DNA of 64,000 bases from G963663615 sp963663615 (GCA_963663615.1 OY760517.1:744001-808000); one strand, 5' to 3'; shown: positions 52,589-61,084, numbered from the stretch's first letter. The notes: a model not told the origin generated them from the sequence alone. Program-made: numbers and translations.

Positions 52589-54262
52589 ATGAAAAAAATT
52601 ACTACTTTAACTCTTGTTTTACTCTTCCCAATCCTGGTATTTGCCCAGGTGGAAAATGTAAGACTTTCTCACAATGTTTATAAGTTCCTTAAAAAAATGA
52701 AACTAAAAAGAATGATTGAATCTGTTCATGATTACGATCCCTCAATGTCTCGACAGGAAGTAAAGGATTTTCTTGACGAATTAAAAGAAAAACAGACGAA
52801 ACTTAATTATGTTGAAAGAGAAACATTAAATAAATACCTTGCCGAGTTTAGTGATGTGGATAATAAATATATTGATCACCATTTTATATTGGGACAGAAT
52901 AAGGACCTCGGGTTTAACGGCTCGGAATTACTGGATGATAAATGGAGATATTTTTACAATTATACGGAAGAAAACTTTAAATATTTTGTATCATCCGAAT
53001 GGACTTTTTCGAGGGGTAACGAATTAAAAGGGGCAGAAAGGGCAACCAATTTTTACCAGTCGGATGTTTACTTTCGTGGTACGATTGCAAAACATCTCGG
53101 GTTAAATCTTACGTTTAATTTCCTTGTACTCGATGGCTCGGATACATTTGCTCCTTTACCAAGACCAGAGTTAATGTCGAATATAAAATTTATTAACCGT
53201 GACGAATCATTTATGAGTGCAAACGATGCTTACGGATATTTCCGTGTATATTTTGAGCCTCTTGAAAATATGGATGTTGCTTTCCAAATAGGTAAGGAAC
53301 CTCTTAATTTTGGTTATGGCTATGGCGACAAATTGGTGCTTTCAACAAATTCTCCCAAAATGGATTTCCTGAAATTTGATCTGAATTATGGTGCACTCAG
53401 GTTTACTTCTTACCATGGATCGACTGTTGGATCATACAGCAAGGAACGCCTCACTAACTTTACCAAATATTTTGCTCATCACAGTTTGCATTTATATTTG
53501 CCCGGTTTATTTGAAGCTGGTTTGGGTGAGGTTATCATGTATGGTAATCGCGGAATTGAAATGGGTTACATTGCACCACTTGCTTTCTGGAAGTATAATG
53601 AGCATGGTTTGCAGGATAGGGATAATGGTTGTTTTTATGTTGAAGCACAAACTGACTTTATGGATAATATTGAATTTGAAGCAGTCTGGTTTATGGACGA
53701 AACTCCAACTCCGGCACATTTTACCGAGTGGGGAAATAAATATGCATATCAGTTTGGCTTAAGCTATTACGAACCATTTGGCTTAAACAATTTAACAATG
53801 ATGCTGGAATATACACGTATCCGTCCGTATGTATATACTCATAGATTTGAGGCTTCAAGCTATACAGCATTTGGACAGAACCTTGGGCACAGAGCGGGTC
53901 CTAACGCTGATGAAATATTTGTAAAGGGTGTTTATGATTTTTCTGACAGACTTTCACTTGAACTTGAATACCAGAAAGTTCGCTCCGGTGAAAATGTTTA
54001 CGATGAGGATGGTAATTTGCTGATAAATCATGGTGGTGACTACATGTACAGCTATGAAGAGTTTAACGGTGAATCAAAAGAAAGTCCGTTCCTTGGAGGT
54101 ATAAGGGTTGACAATCATATAATTAAAGCAAAAGTTTTATATGAGATGCAACGTGAAATTCATCTGTTTGCCAAATATAGCTACCTTTTGGAAGATCATA
54201 TTGATGATAATTATTTAGTTGATTACAGTTTTATTGAGACCGGAATAATGTACGGTTTTTAA
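52589..54262 (+). CDS. outer membrane beta-barrel protein, Wzi-like
   Basis: The 557-residue protein has a signal peptide (LTLVLLFPILVFAQ) and an N-terminal helical part (about 25-90). It then has a long barrel with alternating aromatic strands, ending YSFIETGIMYGF. It resembles capsule assembly Wzi-family proteins, which hold polysaccharide on the cell surface: MGYIAPLAFWKYNEH, YQFGLSYYEPFGLNNLTMMLEYTRI and LGHRAGPNADE are the supporting segments. It lies 2 bp before the PagL-like gene, forming a two-gene envelope unit. Function by analogy only. Confidence 0.68.
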   Translation: MKKITTLTLVLLFPILVFAQVENVRLSHNVYKFLKKMKLKRMIESVHDYDPSMSRQEVKDFLDELKEKQTKLNYVERETLNKYLAEFSDVDNKYIDHHFILGQNKDLGFNGSELLDDKWRYFYNYTEENFKYFVSSEWTFSRGNELKGAERATNFYQSDVYFRGTIAKHLGLNLTFNFLVLDGSDTFAPLPRPELMSNIKFINRDESFMSANDAYGYFRVYFEPLENMDVAFQIGKEPLNFGYGYGDKLVLSTNSPKMDFLKFDLNYGALRFTSYHGSTVGSYSKERLTNFTKYFAHHSLHLYLPGLFEAGLGEVIMYGNRGIEMGYIAPLAFWKYNEHGLQDRDNGCFYVEAQTDFMDNIEFEAVWFMDETPTPAHFTEWGNKYAYQFGLSYYEPFGLNNLTMMLEYTRIRPYVYTHRFEASSYTAFGQNLGHRAGPNADEIFVKGVYDFSDRLSLELEYQKVRSGENVYDEDGNLLINHGGDYMYSYEEFNGESKESPFLGGIRVDNHIIKAKVLYEMQREIHLFAKYSYLLEDHIDDNYLVDYSFIETGIMYGF

Positions 54263-54264
54263 CA

Positions 54265-55383
54265 ATGTTAATACGAGGTTGCTGGATATCGCTGATATTT
54301 TTGCTTTTTGCATTGCAGACAGTTTCTGCACAGCAACCTGTTGAGTATGCTGCTCCCGGTGATACTACTGATCCATTTACAATTGGTTTTAGGGTGCAGC
54401 ATGGTTACTTGTTTGCTCATTCGGTTTATGTTAAATCAGCAAAAGGTGCTGAACCAACAATGTACGAGCTTGATTTAAGCTGGTTGAGATATAATGACGA
54501 TGTTTGGCGTGATGCAAACTTTTATCCCCGTTTTGGTATGGTATTTTCTCTTACGGCACTAAAAAGACCTTATCTTGGGCATTCTTATACTTTTGGACTT
54601 TATATTCAACCATACCTTATGAAATTTAGAACACTTACCCCATATTTGAGAGGTGGTTGCGGAATATCATGGATGACAACTCCACATCATTCTTATACAA
54701 ACGATATTAACCGGTCTTATTCAACCCACTTAAATTTTTACCTCTTTATGTCGCTTGGTTTAAATTACCAGATAGACCCCAAATTGGGAGTTACATTGGG
54801 AGCATATTTTAATCATATGTCGAATGCAGGATATAAAGAATATAACGGTGGTATAAACTTTCCCGGACTTGGATTGGGTGTTGAATATACCTTTAATCCG
54901 GTTGAGCGAAAACCACGTAAGGTGCTTGCTCCCTACGATTATGGCGAGAGGAAAACCAGACATGATATTGCAGCATATTTAGGATACTCGGCTATATCAT
55001 GGCCAGATTCCGGGCAATTTCAGATTTACGGATTTTCATACAGGTATAGCCATCAGGTAAACAGATTTGGAGCTATTGCAGCAGGTGTTGAGTTTGAAAT
55101 TAATGAAAGAGCTCTTCACAAGGTATTAAGGCAATGGTATCCGCCTGGACTTGATCATCGGAGAGTTTCATTGTTTGCCGGTTACGAGTTCCTAATGGGG
55201 CACACAATATTTAGTATAGTAGTAGGAGGGTATATATACCGCCCTGTAAAGGAATCAAGTGATATATACCAGGAATACCAGCTTGTCTATGAGCTTTTCG
55301 ATAATTTCTATACCGGATTTAACTTCAAGGCAGATGCTCATGTAGCCGATTTTTTAAATTGGCGTTTTATTTATTCTCTTTAG
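54265..55383 (+). CDS. acyloxyacyl hydrolase / PagL-like lipid A deacylase
   Basis: The 372-residue outer membrane protein has a signal peptide (SLIFLLFALQTVSAQ) and a barrel. The PagL family motif with the catalytic His-Ser pair is seen in GAYFNHMSNAGYKEYNGGINFPGLGLG. Relatives cut acyl chains from lipid A. This one is longer than proteobacterial PagL (about 150 residues), as in the Bacteroidota version, with a C-terminal extra barrel-like portion (about 225-372). It follows the Wzi-like gene by 2 bp. The activity on lipid A is inferred. Confidence 0.75.
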   Translation: MLIRGCWISLIFLLFALQTVSAQQPVEYAAPGDTTDPFTIGFRVQHGYLFAHSVYVKSAKGAEPTMYELDLSWLRYNDDVWRDANFYPRFGMVFSLTALKRPYLGHSYTFGLYIQPYLMKFRTLTPYLRGGCGISWMTTPHHSYTNDINRSYSTHLNFYLFMSLGLNYQIDPKLGVTLGAYFNHMSNAGYKEYNGGINFPGLGLGVEYTFNPVERKPRKVLAPYDYGERKTRHDIAAYLGYSAISWPDSGQFQIYGFSYRYSHQVNRFGAIAAGVEFEINERALHKVLRQWYPPGLDHRRVSLFAGYEFLMGHTIFSIVVGGYIYRPVKESSDIYQEYQLVYELFDNFYTGFNFKADAHVADFLNWRFIYSL

Positions 55384-55388
55384 TTTAT

Positions 55389-55434
55389 TTGACTTTGCAA
55401 TTAAACGTTGTTATATTTCGCCATATAACGAAAT
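55389..55434 (+). promoter_or_regulatory. arsR promoter with inverted-repeat operator
   Basis: TTGACT (55389-55394) and TATATT (55412-55417) lie 17 bases apart. The inverted repeat ATTTCG (55415-55420), an 8-base spacer and CGAAAT (55429-55434) overlaps the -10 and the start of transcription, the usual location for an ArsR operator. A related site occurs before arsM. Confidence 0.8.
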
Positions 55435-55437
55435 GAA

Positions 55438-55791
55438 GTGGAGCGTTTGAATCAGGAATTAAAAATATTCAAGGCACTTTCTGACCCAAACAGGTTACGG
55501 ATTATTAAAATGCTGGAGAAGAAGGAGCTATGTGTTTGCGAAATTACATCGGCACTTAATTTGGCACCCTCAACCGTATCGAAACATATTTCGATATTAA
55601 GGGACGCCGGATTAGTTGTTGACGAGAAAAAAGGCAAGTGGGTTCACTGCCATTTACCACAAAGATATAATTCCGAGATTGCAGGCAAAATAGTTGAATT
55701 GTTAAAAGAACATTTAAATGAATACGAACAAATTATTAGCGACAGTGAGTTTGTTAATAAAATAATTTGTAACGGTGTATGTAAACGATAA
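55438..55791 (+). CDS. arsR: ArsR family metalloregulatory repressor
   Basis: The 117-residue winged-helix protein has the family opening (IFKALSDPNRLRIIKMLEKKELCVCEI) with Cys-Val-Cys in helix alpha-3, the ELCVCEI metal box that binds arsenite in classical ArsR. The recognition helix is LNLAPSTVSKHISILRDAGL. Its C-terminus has a Cys (IICNGVCKR). It should leave DNA when As(III) binds and so derepress itself and arsM. GTG at 55438 is the first usable start; a TTG at 55447 behind GTGGAG is an alternative that would remove three residues. Confidence 0.92.
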   Translation: MERLNQELKIFKALSDPNRLRIIKMLEKKELCVCEITSALNLAPSTVSKHISILRDAGLVVDEKKGKWVHCHLPQRYNSEIAGKIVELLKEHLNEYEQIISDSEFVNKIICNGVCKR

Positions 55792-55807
55792 AAATTTTTT
55801 TAATAAT

Positions 55808-55827
55808 GATTCGTCATGTGGCGAAAT
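55808..55827 (+). promoter_or_regulatory. second ArsR-type operator, before arsM
   Basis: TTCG (55810-55813), an 8-base spacer and CGAA (55822-55825) form the same half-site/spacer layout as the operator before arsR. It sits in the 53-bp gap between arsR and arsM, 19 bases before the arsM start. Confidence 0.65.
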
Positions 55828-55844
55828 ATAATAATGGAGGATTT

Positions 55845-56633
55845 ATGAATAATTCAACAGATGTTAAAGATATAGTTAAGGAAAAATATGCTGAAATTGT
55901 AACTGCCACTGATGATTGTGGGTGTGGTGGTTGTTGTGGCAGCGAAAAATATTCGACGTTTAATGATGATTATTCTGAGGTCAAGGGATATGTTGCCGAG
56001 GCAGATTTAAAACTTGGGTGTGGAATGCCAACTGAACATGCCGGGATTAAAGAAGGCGATACAGTTCTTGACCTGGGGTCTGGTGCCGGCAATGATGTGT
56101 TTGTTGCTCGTGAACTTGCCGGTGCAATAAGTAAAATAATAGGGCTAGATATGACTTCCGAAATGATTGAAAAGGCGGAAGAAAATAAAAGTAAGCTTGG
56201 ATTTGATAATATTGAATTTGTGCTGGGCGAAATTGAGGATATGCCAATTGAGGAAAACTCGATTGATGTGGTGGTGAGTAACTGTGTATTAAATCTTGTG
56301 CCGAACAAGAAAAAGGCATTTTCTGAGATTTACAGAGTGCTTAAAACCGGTGCAAGGTTTTGTATCTCGGACGTTGTAATAAATGGTGAAATGCCTAAAA
56401 AACTTTTAGCAGATGCCGAGTTGTATGCTGGCTGTGTTTCCGGTGCAATGAAAGAAGAAGATTATTTGTTGACAATACATAATCAGGGTTTCAAAGATGT
56501 AGAAATAAAATCTGAAAAAAATATTACTCTTCCGGATCAATTGTTAGATAAATATCTAAATGATGCTGAAAAAGATGAGTTTCTTAATAGCGATATCGCT
56601 TTTAAAAGTATTACGGTTATTGGCTATAAATAA
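55845..56633 (+). CDS. arsM: arsenite S-adenosylmethionine methyltransferase
   Basis: The 262-residue enzyme methylates As(III). The SAM site is VLDLGSGAGNDVFVARE. The arsenic-binding cysteines of the family are seen in GCGMP (C59), VVSNCVLNL and YAGCVSGA. There is also a Cys-rich N-terminal segment, DDCGCGGCCG (residues 23-32). I chose the ATG at 55845, because GGAGG lies 5 bases before it and MNNSTDVKDIVKEKYAEI is the normal beginning; a start at 55806 would run through the operator. It follows arsR with its own operator. Confidence 0.94.
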   Translation: MNNSTDVKDIVKEKYAEIVTATDDCGCGGCCGSEKYSTFNDDYSEVKGYVAEADLKLGCGMPTEHAGIKEGDTVLDLGSGAGNDVFVARELAGAISKIIGLDMTSEMIEKAEENKSKLGFDNIEFVLGEIEDMPIEENSIDVVVSNCVLNLVPNKKKAFSEIYRVLKTGARFCISDVVINGEMPKKLLADAELYAGCVSGAMKEEDYLLTIHNQGFKDVEIKSEKNITLPDQLLDKYLNDAEKDEFLNSDIAFKSITVIGYK

Positions 56634-56647
56634 TTAGTAATCGTAAC

Positions 56648-57706
56648 TTAGCTCTTTGAAATTTTTGCAATAAAGTGTTGGCTATCGCCCCACTCATTAT
56701 ACTTTACTTCTTCACCGATTATTTCCATGCGTTTTCCTACACAATCAAGGCAATCTTCGTTTGAGTCATCAGTACATGGTTTGTTGTCGTAAAGTTTGTA
56801 ATTGGGGCGGTAATCTACCTCGGAAATATTTGGCATAAAAACATTGGCTCCCGCAAGTATTCCTTTCTCGCGTCCAAATGGTTTTATAGCCTGGAGTGCA
56901 GTAGTTGAGGCAATATTTATATCTGGTAAACACATTCGTGTAACAGCTATCATTCGCAAGCTAAGATTGAATAAACCATCTTTGTCGTTTGGCAAATGAT
57001 ATACTCCATCTACCGGTAAAGGTGCATCAACATGTGGAAGGTATGGACCCATACCAAGCATATCAATATCAAGGTCGTGGAAAAATTTTATATCATCGGC
57101 AAGGTGGCTGTAGGTTTGGTGAGGTAAGCCAATCATAATACCAGTACCAAGCTGGTAACCGGTTTCCTTAATAAAGTTCAGGCATTCAATCCTACGGTCG
57201 TAATCATGGTCTTCAGGATGCAACCACTGGTATAATTTGCGGTTCGAGGATTCAACCCTGAGTAGGTAACGATGTGCTCCGGCTTCAAACCATCGTTTGT
57301 AAGTTTCCTTGTCCTGTTCCCCAAATGAAATAGTTACCCTGATTCCATTATTGGAAAATTGGGCAATTTCTTTTAGTACCTTTTCAATAAATAAAATATA
57401 ATTCTGGTCAATACGCTCACCTGACTGAAGAACGAGAGAAGCAAAACCATTTTCCCACGCCCACTTGGCTGAGTTAATAATCTCATCTTCCTTCATTACA
57501 TAACGTTCAACATTACGGTTGGATTTTCGTATCCCGCAATAGTAACAATCCTTTCGGCAAACGTTACTAATTTCAATCAATCCACGCAGGTAAACATCTC
57601 TTCCGCAAAGTTGCTCTTTAGCCTTTTTAGCGTTACTAAATAACTTGTTTTCAATCTCTTTATCAGTAGTTGATAAAAGCTCAACTATTTGTTCTTTTTC
57701 CAGCAT
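56648..57706 (-). CDS. hydE: HydE-like radical SAM enzyme
   Basis: The 352-residue protein has the radical SAM cluster residues C50, C54 and C57 (CRKDCYYCGIR) and the usual motifs of HydE, the [FeFe]-hydrogenase H-cluster maturase: LQSGERID, GTGIMIGLPHQTY, MGPYLPH and STTALQAI. A cysteine set near the C-terminus (PCTDDSNEDCLDC) is seen. PylB (methylornithine synthase) and BioB-like proteins are relatives; the HydE pattern fits best. It lies alone on the minus strand inside the arsenic island, 14 bp from arsM, and no hydG, hydF or hydrogenase gene is in the window. Confidence 0.85.
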   Translation of the reverse strand: MLEKEQIVELLSTTDKEIENKLFSNAKKAKEQLCGRDVYLRGLIEISNVCRKDCYYCGIRKSNRNVERYVMKEDEIINSAKWAWENGFASLVLQSGERIDQNYILFIEKVLKEIAQFSNNGIRVTISFGEQDKETYKRWFEAGAHRYLLRVESSNRKLYQWLHPEDHDYDRRIECLNFIKETGYQLGTGIMIGLPHQTYSHLADDIKFFHDLDIDMLGMGPYLPHVDAPLPVDGVYHLPNDKDGLFNLSLRMIAVTRMCLPDINIASTTALQAIKPFGREKGILAGANVFMPNISEVDYRPNYKLYDNKPCTDDSNEDCLDCVGKRMEIIGEEVKYNEWGDSQHFIAKISKS

Positions 57707-57833
57707 AATACTTTTTCAGGTCTCTTTATATGGAAACAGCTGAATTTCCATTCCAAAATTATAATTTATTTAAAGTGTAGTTTACAGTAAGCTCACTATT
57801 TTAAGCACAACAAATATACTAATTGGTGGCAAT

Positions 57834-58461
57834 ATGAATACAATACCAAAATTATATAAATCTGATTATTAACAGCTACAATAATCTTCTGTTAAATAGG
57901 AAAGAATTATTAAAAGAGTTTGGTTCCATTATTGCACGAAAAATTAAAAGTGAGGGGAGTGTTAACCTTACATTTATTTGCACGCACAACTCACGCAGGA
58001 GTCATTTTACACAGTTATGGGCACAGGTGGCAACCTGGCATTATGGTATAGAAGGTGTTGGCACATGGTCGGGAGGCACAGAAGCAACTGCTTTTAATCC
58101 TAGGGCAGTAAATGCAATTGAGAATGCCGGATTTGAGGTAAAAATGGTGGATAATTCTGATAATCCCAAATATGAAATTCGGTACTCGGATGAAGTAAAA
58201 CCTGCATTGGCTTTTTCTAAAAAGTATAGTGACAATTATAATCCGCAAAAAAACTTTATTGCAGTAATGACGTGTTCTGATGCCGATAAAAACTGCCCAG
58301 TAGTGTCTGGAGCAGAATATAGAGTTTCGCTAACTTACGAAGATCCGAAAGAGTATGATGGTACAGAAATGGAAACGGATATATATAATGAAAGATGTAT
58401 GCAAATTGCCACTGAAATATTTTATGCTTTTGGCAATGCGAAAAATATATTAAATAATTAA
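57834..58461 (+). pseudogene. ArsC-like low-molecular-weight phosphatase (arsenate reductase), frameshifted
   Basis: The ATG at 57834, with a GGTGG site before it, starts MNTIPKLYKSDY and then reaches TAA at 57870. The +1 frame continues without a gap: NLLLNRKELLKEFGSIIARK, then the phosphatase loop VNLTFICTHNSRRSHF (C-x5-R), WAQVATWHYGIEGVGTWSGGTEATAFNPRAV, IAVMTCSDADKNCPVV and VTYEDPKEYDGTE, ending at 58461. The family normally has both halves in one frame. A one-base change near 57862-57870 explains it. The GTG at 58027 would give a protein without the active-site cysteine and is not a credible start. It may be a true frameshift, a sequencing error or a slippage site. Confidence 0.75.
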
Positions 58462-58536
58462 AAAGTTGTAATATAGTGTTAAATAGTTAGATGTTATTTC
58501 CGAATATAGTAAATAACCAAACTATTACAGGATTAT

Positions 58537-58947
58537 ATGATACGCGTTGAAGATGTACTTAGGTACTACAATTTCGAAAATTTTGGAAACAACGAACACC
58601 GAATAACTCCGGAGGAGCTTTTTAAACTGGATGATGCCTGTTTTATTGATGTGAGATCGAGGGAGGAGATGGATACAATAGCTTTTCCACTGCATCACCA
58701 TGTAAAAAGTTTGGAGATACCTATCTGCGACATTCCGGATAGCCTTGACAAAATACCAAGGGATAAGGTTGTTGGTATTTTTTGTGCAGCAACCATAAGG
58801 GCAAGTATGGTATTTGTATATCTTAAATCGATGGGTTACGATAATGTGAAAATAATTGTTGGCGGTTATGAACCAATGTTCCTTGCATTAAATCCGGGCT
58901 TAATGTACACTTACCTGCAAAACAAAAGAAATAGAATGGATGAGTGA
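58537..58947 (+). CDS. single-domain rhodanese-like protein
   Basis: The 136-residue cytoplasmic protein has the rhodanese fold with CFIDVRSREEMD and the active-site loop C83-AATI-R88, a C-x4-R as in thiosulfate sulfurtransferases and Cdc25-like arsenate reductases. It lies 75 bp behind the broken arsC-like gene. Rhodaneses may supply sulfane sulfur or act as arsenate reductases; the loop of five residues after Cys fits sulfur transfer more than phosphatase. A weak hairpin at 58952 follows. Confidence 0.86.
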   Translation: MIRVEDVLRYYNFENFGNNEHRITPEELFKLDDACFIDVRSREEMDTIAFPLHHHVKSLEIPICDIPDSLDKIPRDKVVGIFCAATIRASMVFVYLKSMGYDNVKIIVGGYEPMFLALNPGLMYTYLQNKRNRMDE

Positions 58948-58951
58948 TTAA

Positions 58952-58976
58952 ATGGGGTAATTGCCTTTTACCCCAT
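58952..58976 (+). terminator. weak hairpin terminator after rhodanese gene
   Basis: ATGGGGTAA (58952-58960) and TTACCCCAT (58968-58976) form a 9-bp stem just after the stop at 58947. The following bases CCTTTCAT have only a poor T run. Confidence 0.55.
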
Positions 58977-59108
58977 CCTTTCATATAGCTTTCCCAAATG
59001 AAATTAAACCAGACATTAAGGTGCTTGAAGTGTATTCATTAAAACCTTAAATTAAATTTGTAAACCTAAACTATAAAATTTTCCGATAACTATTTTTCGG
59101 GAGTCTGC

Positions 59109-60332
59109 ATGAAATTTAATTTTACAATGCTGTTTTTATTGATATGCACGGGAATGTTTTATACTCAAACCTGCATTGAATGTCATTATAATGTTACTCC
59201 AAATATTGTTGCCGACTGGCAAATAAGTAAACACTCCGAGATGGATGTTGATTGTGCAACATGCCATGGCGATGAACATGTATCCGCAGATGATTATAGT
59301 AACGCATCCCTGCCTACATACGAAACATGTGGTATGTGTCATGATGAGCAAACAGAGCAATACAGTAAAGGCAAGCACGCAAAAGCCTGGAAAGCTATGA
59401 AAGCAATGCCCACTGCACACATGCAGCCTATGGAGTTAATGGCGGGACAAAAAGGTTGTGGCGGATGTCATAAAATTGGTATTAAAACAGAAGAGGAGAT
59501 TGAGGAGCTTAAAGATAATGGGTCATTGTTTGGACATGCTTCTTGCGATGCTTGCCATACACGGCATACATTTTCGGTTGCCGAAGCCAGACAGCCACAG
59601 GCTTGTCAGACCTGCCATCAGGGGTTCGATCATGCCCAATGGGAAATGTACTCCACATCCAAGCACGGAGTAAGATACCTTCTTAAGCAAAATAAAGTAT
59701 TACCCGAAAATACTGCTGCTCCTACCTGCCAAACCTGCCATATGAATAATGGTAATCATGAAGTTAGAACTGCATGGGGCTTTTTAGGCGTAAAATTACC
59801 TTTACCGGAAGATAAGGATTGGGCTAAAGATCAGGCTACTATTCTAAAAGCTCTTGGTGCTTTTACTCCCGAAGGCAAGCTAACTAATCTAGTAGATGCA
59901 ATCAGGGCAATTGATTTGGCACGACTTGATAAGGAGTCATGGCAAAATGAGCGTAACAAGATGTTAAAAATTTGTAGTGAATGCCATAGCGAAAATTTTG
60001 CAAAAGCCGAGTTATCCAAAAGTGATGATATGCTTAGAAATGCTGATAAGCTAATGGCTGAAGCAATTGAAATAGTTGCGGGATTGTATAATGACGGAAT
60101 AATGAAAAAAGCTGAAAACTATGCTTATAATTATCCGGCGGTGCTAACATTTCATGATGCACCAACAGTTATTGAGCAGAAACTATTCGTAATGTTTCTA
60201 AAACATCGTAACCGTACTTACCATGGTTCATTTCATGCTAACCCTGATCATACATTGTGGTATGGTTGGAGTGCCATGCAAAGAGACCTTACCGAGATAA
60301 GGGAAACGGCAGCAAAAATGCGGAAGGATTGA
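59109..60332 (+). CDS. octaheme cytochrome c, hydroxylamine oxidoreductase-like
   Basis: The 407-residue secreted protein has a signal peptide (MLFLLICTGMFYTQ) and eight CxxCH heme sites: CIECH, CATCH, CGMCH, CGGCH, CDACH, CQTCH twice and CSECH. Spacing and the segments DHAQWEMYSTSKHG and TYHGSFHANPDHTLWYGW are typical of the HAO/reverse-HAO octaheme family, which oxidises hydroxylamine or reduces nitrite in the periplasm. I cannot tell from sequence by eye if the tyrosine cross-link of true HAO is present. It stands alone, without nrfA/nirS-type partners or a quinol dehydrogenase in the window. Confidence 0.9.
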   Translation: MKFNFTMLFLLICTGMFYTQTCIECHYNVTPNIVADWQISKHSEMDVDCATCHGDEHVSADDYSNASLPTYETCGMCHDEQTEQYSKGKHAKAWKAMKAMPTAHMQPMELMAGQKGCGGCHKIGIKTEEEIEELKDNGSLFGHASCDACHTRHTFSVAEARQPQACQTCHQGFDHAQWEMYSTSKHGVRYLLKQNKVLPENTAAPTCQTCHMNNGNHEVRTAWGFLGVKLPLPEDKDWAKDQATILKALGAFTPEGKLTNLVDAIRAIDLARLDKESWQNERNKMLKICSECHSENFAKAELSKSDDMLRNADKLMAEAIEIVAGLYNDGIMKKAENYAYNYPAVLTFHDAPTVIEQKLFVMFLKHRNRTYHGSFHANPDHTLWYGWSAMQRDLTEIRETAAKMRKD

Positions 60333-60349
60333 TGAGTTGAAATTGTTTG

Positions 60350-60377
60350 CGGGAAGTTTACTGAGCTATACTTCCCG
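60350..60377. terminator. hairpin between convergent genes
   Basis: CGGGAAGT (60350-60357) pairs with ACTTCCCG (60370-60377). It lies between the cytochrome gene (+) and the lipoprotein gene (-) in a 49-bp gap, with modest T content on both sides, so it may serve both. Confidence 0.6.
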
Positions 60378-60381
60378 TTGT

Positions 60382-60981
60382 TTAATGACTATTTGTAAGG
60401 TTTTTTACATAAATATGTTTATCCAGTAGTCCGTAATTAAGACTAAAATATTTGTGTTTGTACATTATGCTTCTAAATGCAGTTTCATCAAAACCTTTTA
60501 AGACATCATAGTACGATTCTTGAAAAAAAACATTTCCGGCATTTTTTGTGTATTTTTTAAGAATATAGCCAAATCCATATTTTCTGTATTCCGTCATAAT
60601 TTTGTTTTCCGGAATTACAAGAGAACTGTTGAAATCATGAAGAACATCTGACAAATGTTCAGAAGCGATTAATTTTTTTCTGCTGAATAATTGTTCAAGA
60701 AACACATTATAACTTACAAACTCTTGATGGTAATAGTTTTGGTATAGTATCAGTCCGGCAAGATTTTCCGTAACAACCTCAATAGTATCTCCATCTTTAA
60801 GAAAAGGCAGTACAATAGTAAACATTTCCTCTTGGTAAGGAGAGCGTAGAACAGTATCCGCCCGTGTATATTGAGCCGGAAATTCGATAGTATTATAAGC
60901 CCTGAAATATGGGTCTGGTTCATTGCTACAACCAATTAAATTAACTACGAAAAAAAGATATAGCAAACCTCTGGTAACCAT
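60382..60981 (-). CDS. hypothetical lipoprotein
   Basis: The 199-residue protein starts at the ATG at 60981, behind AGAGGTAAG; a TTG at 61011 would extend it by 10 residues. It has a signal peptide with the lipobox LIGC (MVTRGLLYLFFVVNLIGCSN). The remaining helical part (EEMFTIVLPFLKDGDTIEVVTENLAG) has no motif I know. It is convergent with the octaheme cytochrome and upstream of nothing on its strand. Function unknown. Confidence 0.75.
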   Translation of the reverse strand: MVTRGLLYLFFVVNLIGCSNEPDPYFRAYNTIEFPAQYTRADTVLRSPYQEEMFTIVLPFLKDGDTIEVVTENLAGLILYQNYYHQEFVSYNVFLEQLFSRKKLIASEHLSDVLHDFNSSLVIPENKIMTEYRKYGFGYILKKYTKNAGNVFFQESYYDVLKGFDETAFRSIMYKHKYFSLNYGLLDKHIYVKNLTNSH

Positions 60982-61084
60982 AGTCTTACCTCTTTGCTGT
61001 AACTTGACCAACCTATTAACTTTTTATGCAAATCCGGTTACACAAGTGCATAGTTTGAGTAACCGGTAAATTATAATCTAAACG

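Noticed and set aside
57867..57872. Programmed +1 frameshift like prfB in the arsC-like gene
   Set aside because: There is a stop at the shift point but no slippery CUU or internal Shine-Dalgarno is seen; simple mutation or read error is more likely.
58027..58461. GTG at 58027 as true start of the phosphatase gene
   Set aside because: It would remove the C-x5-R active-site loop that is plainly encoded upstream in the same frame.
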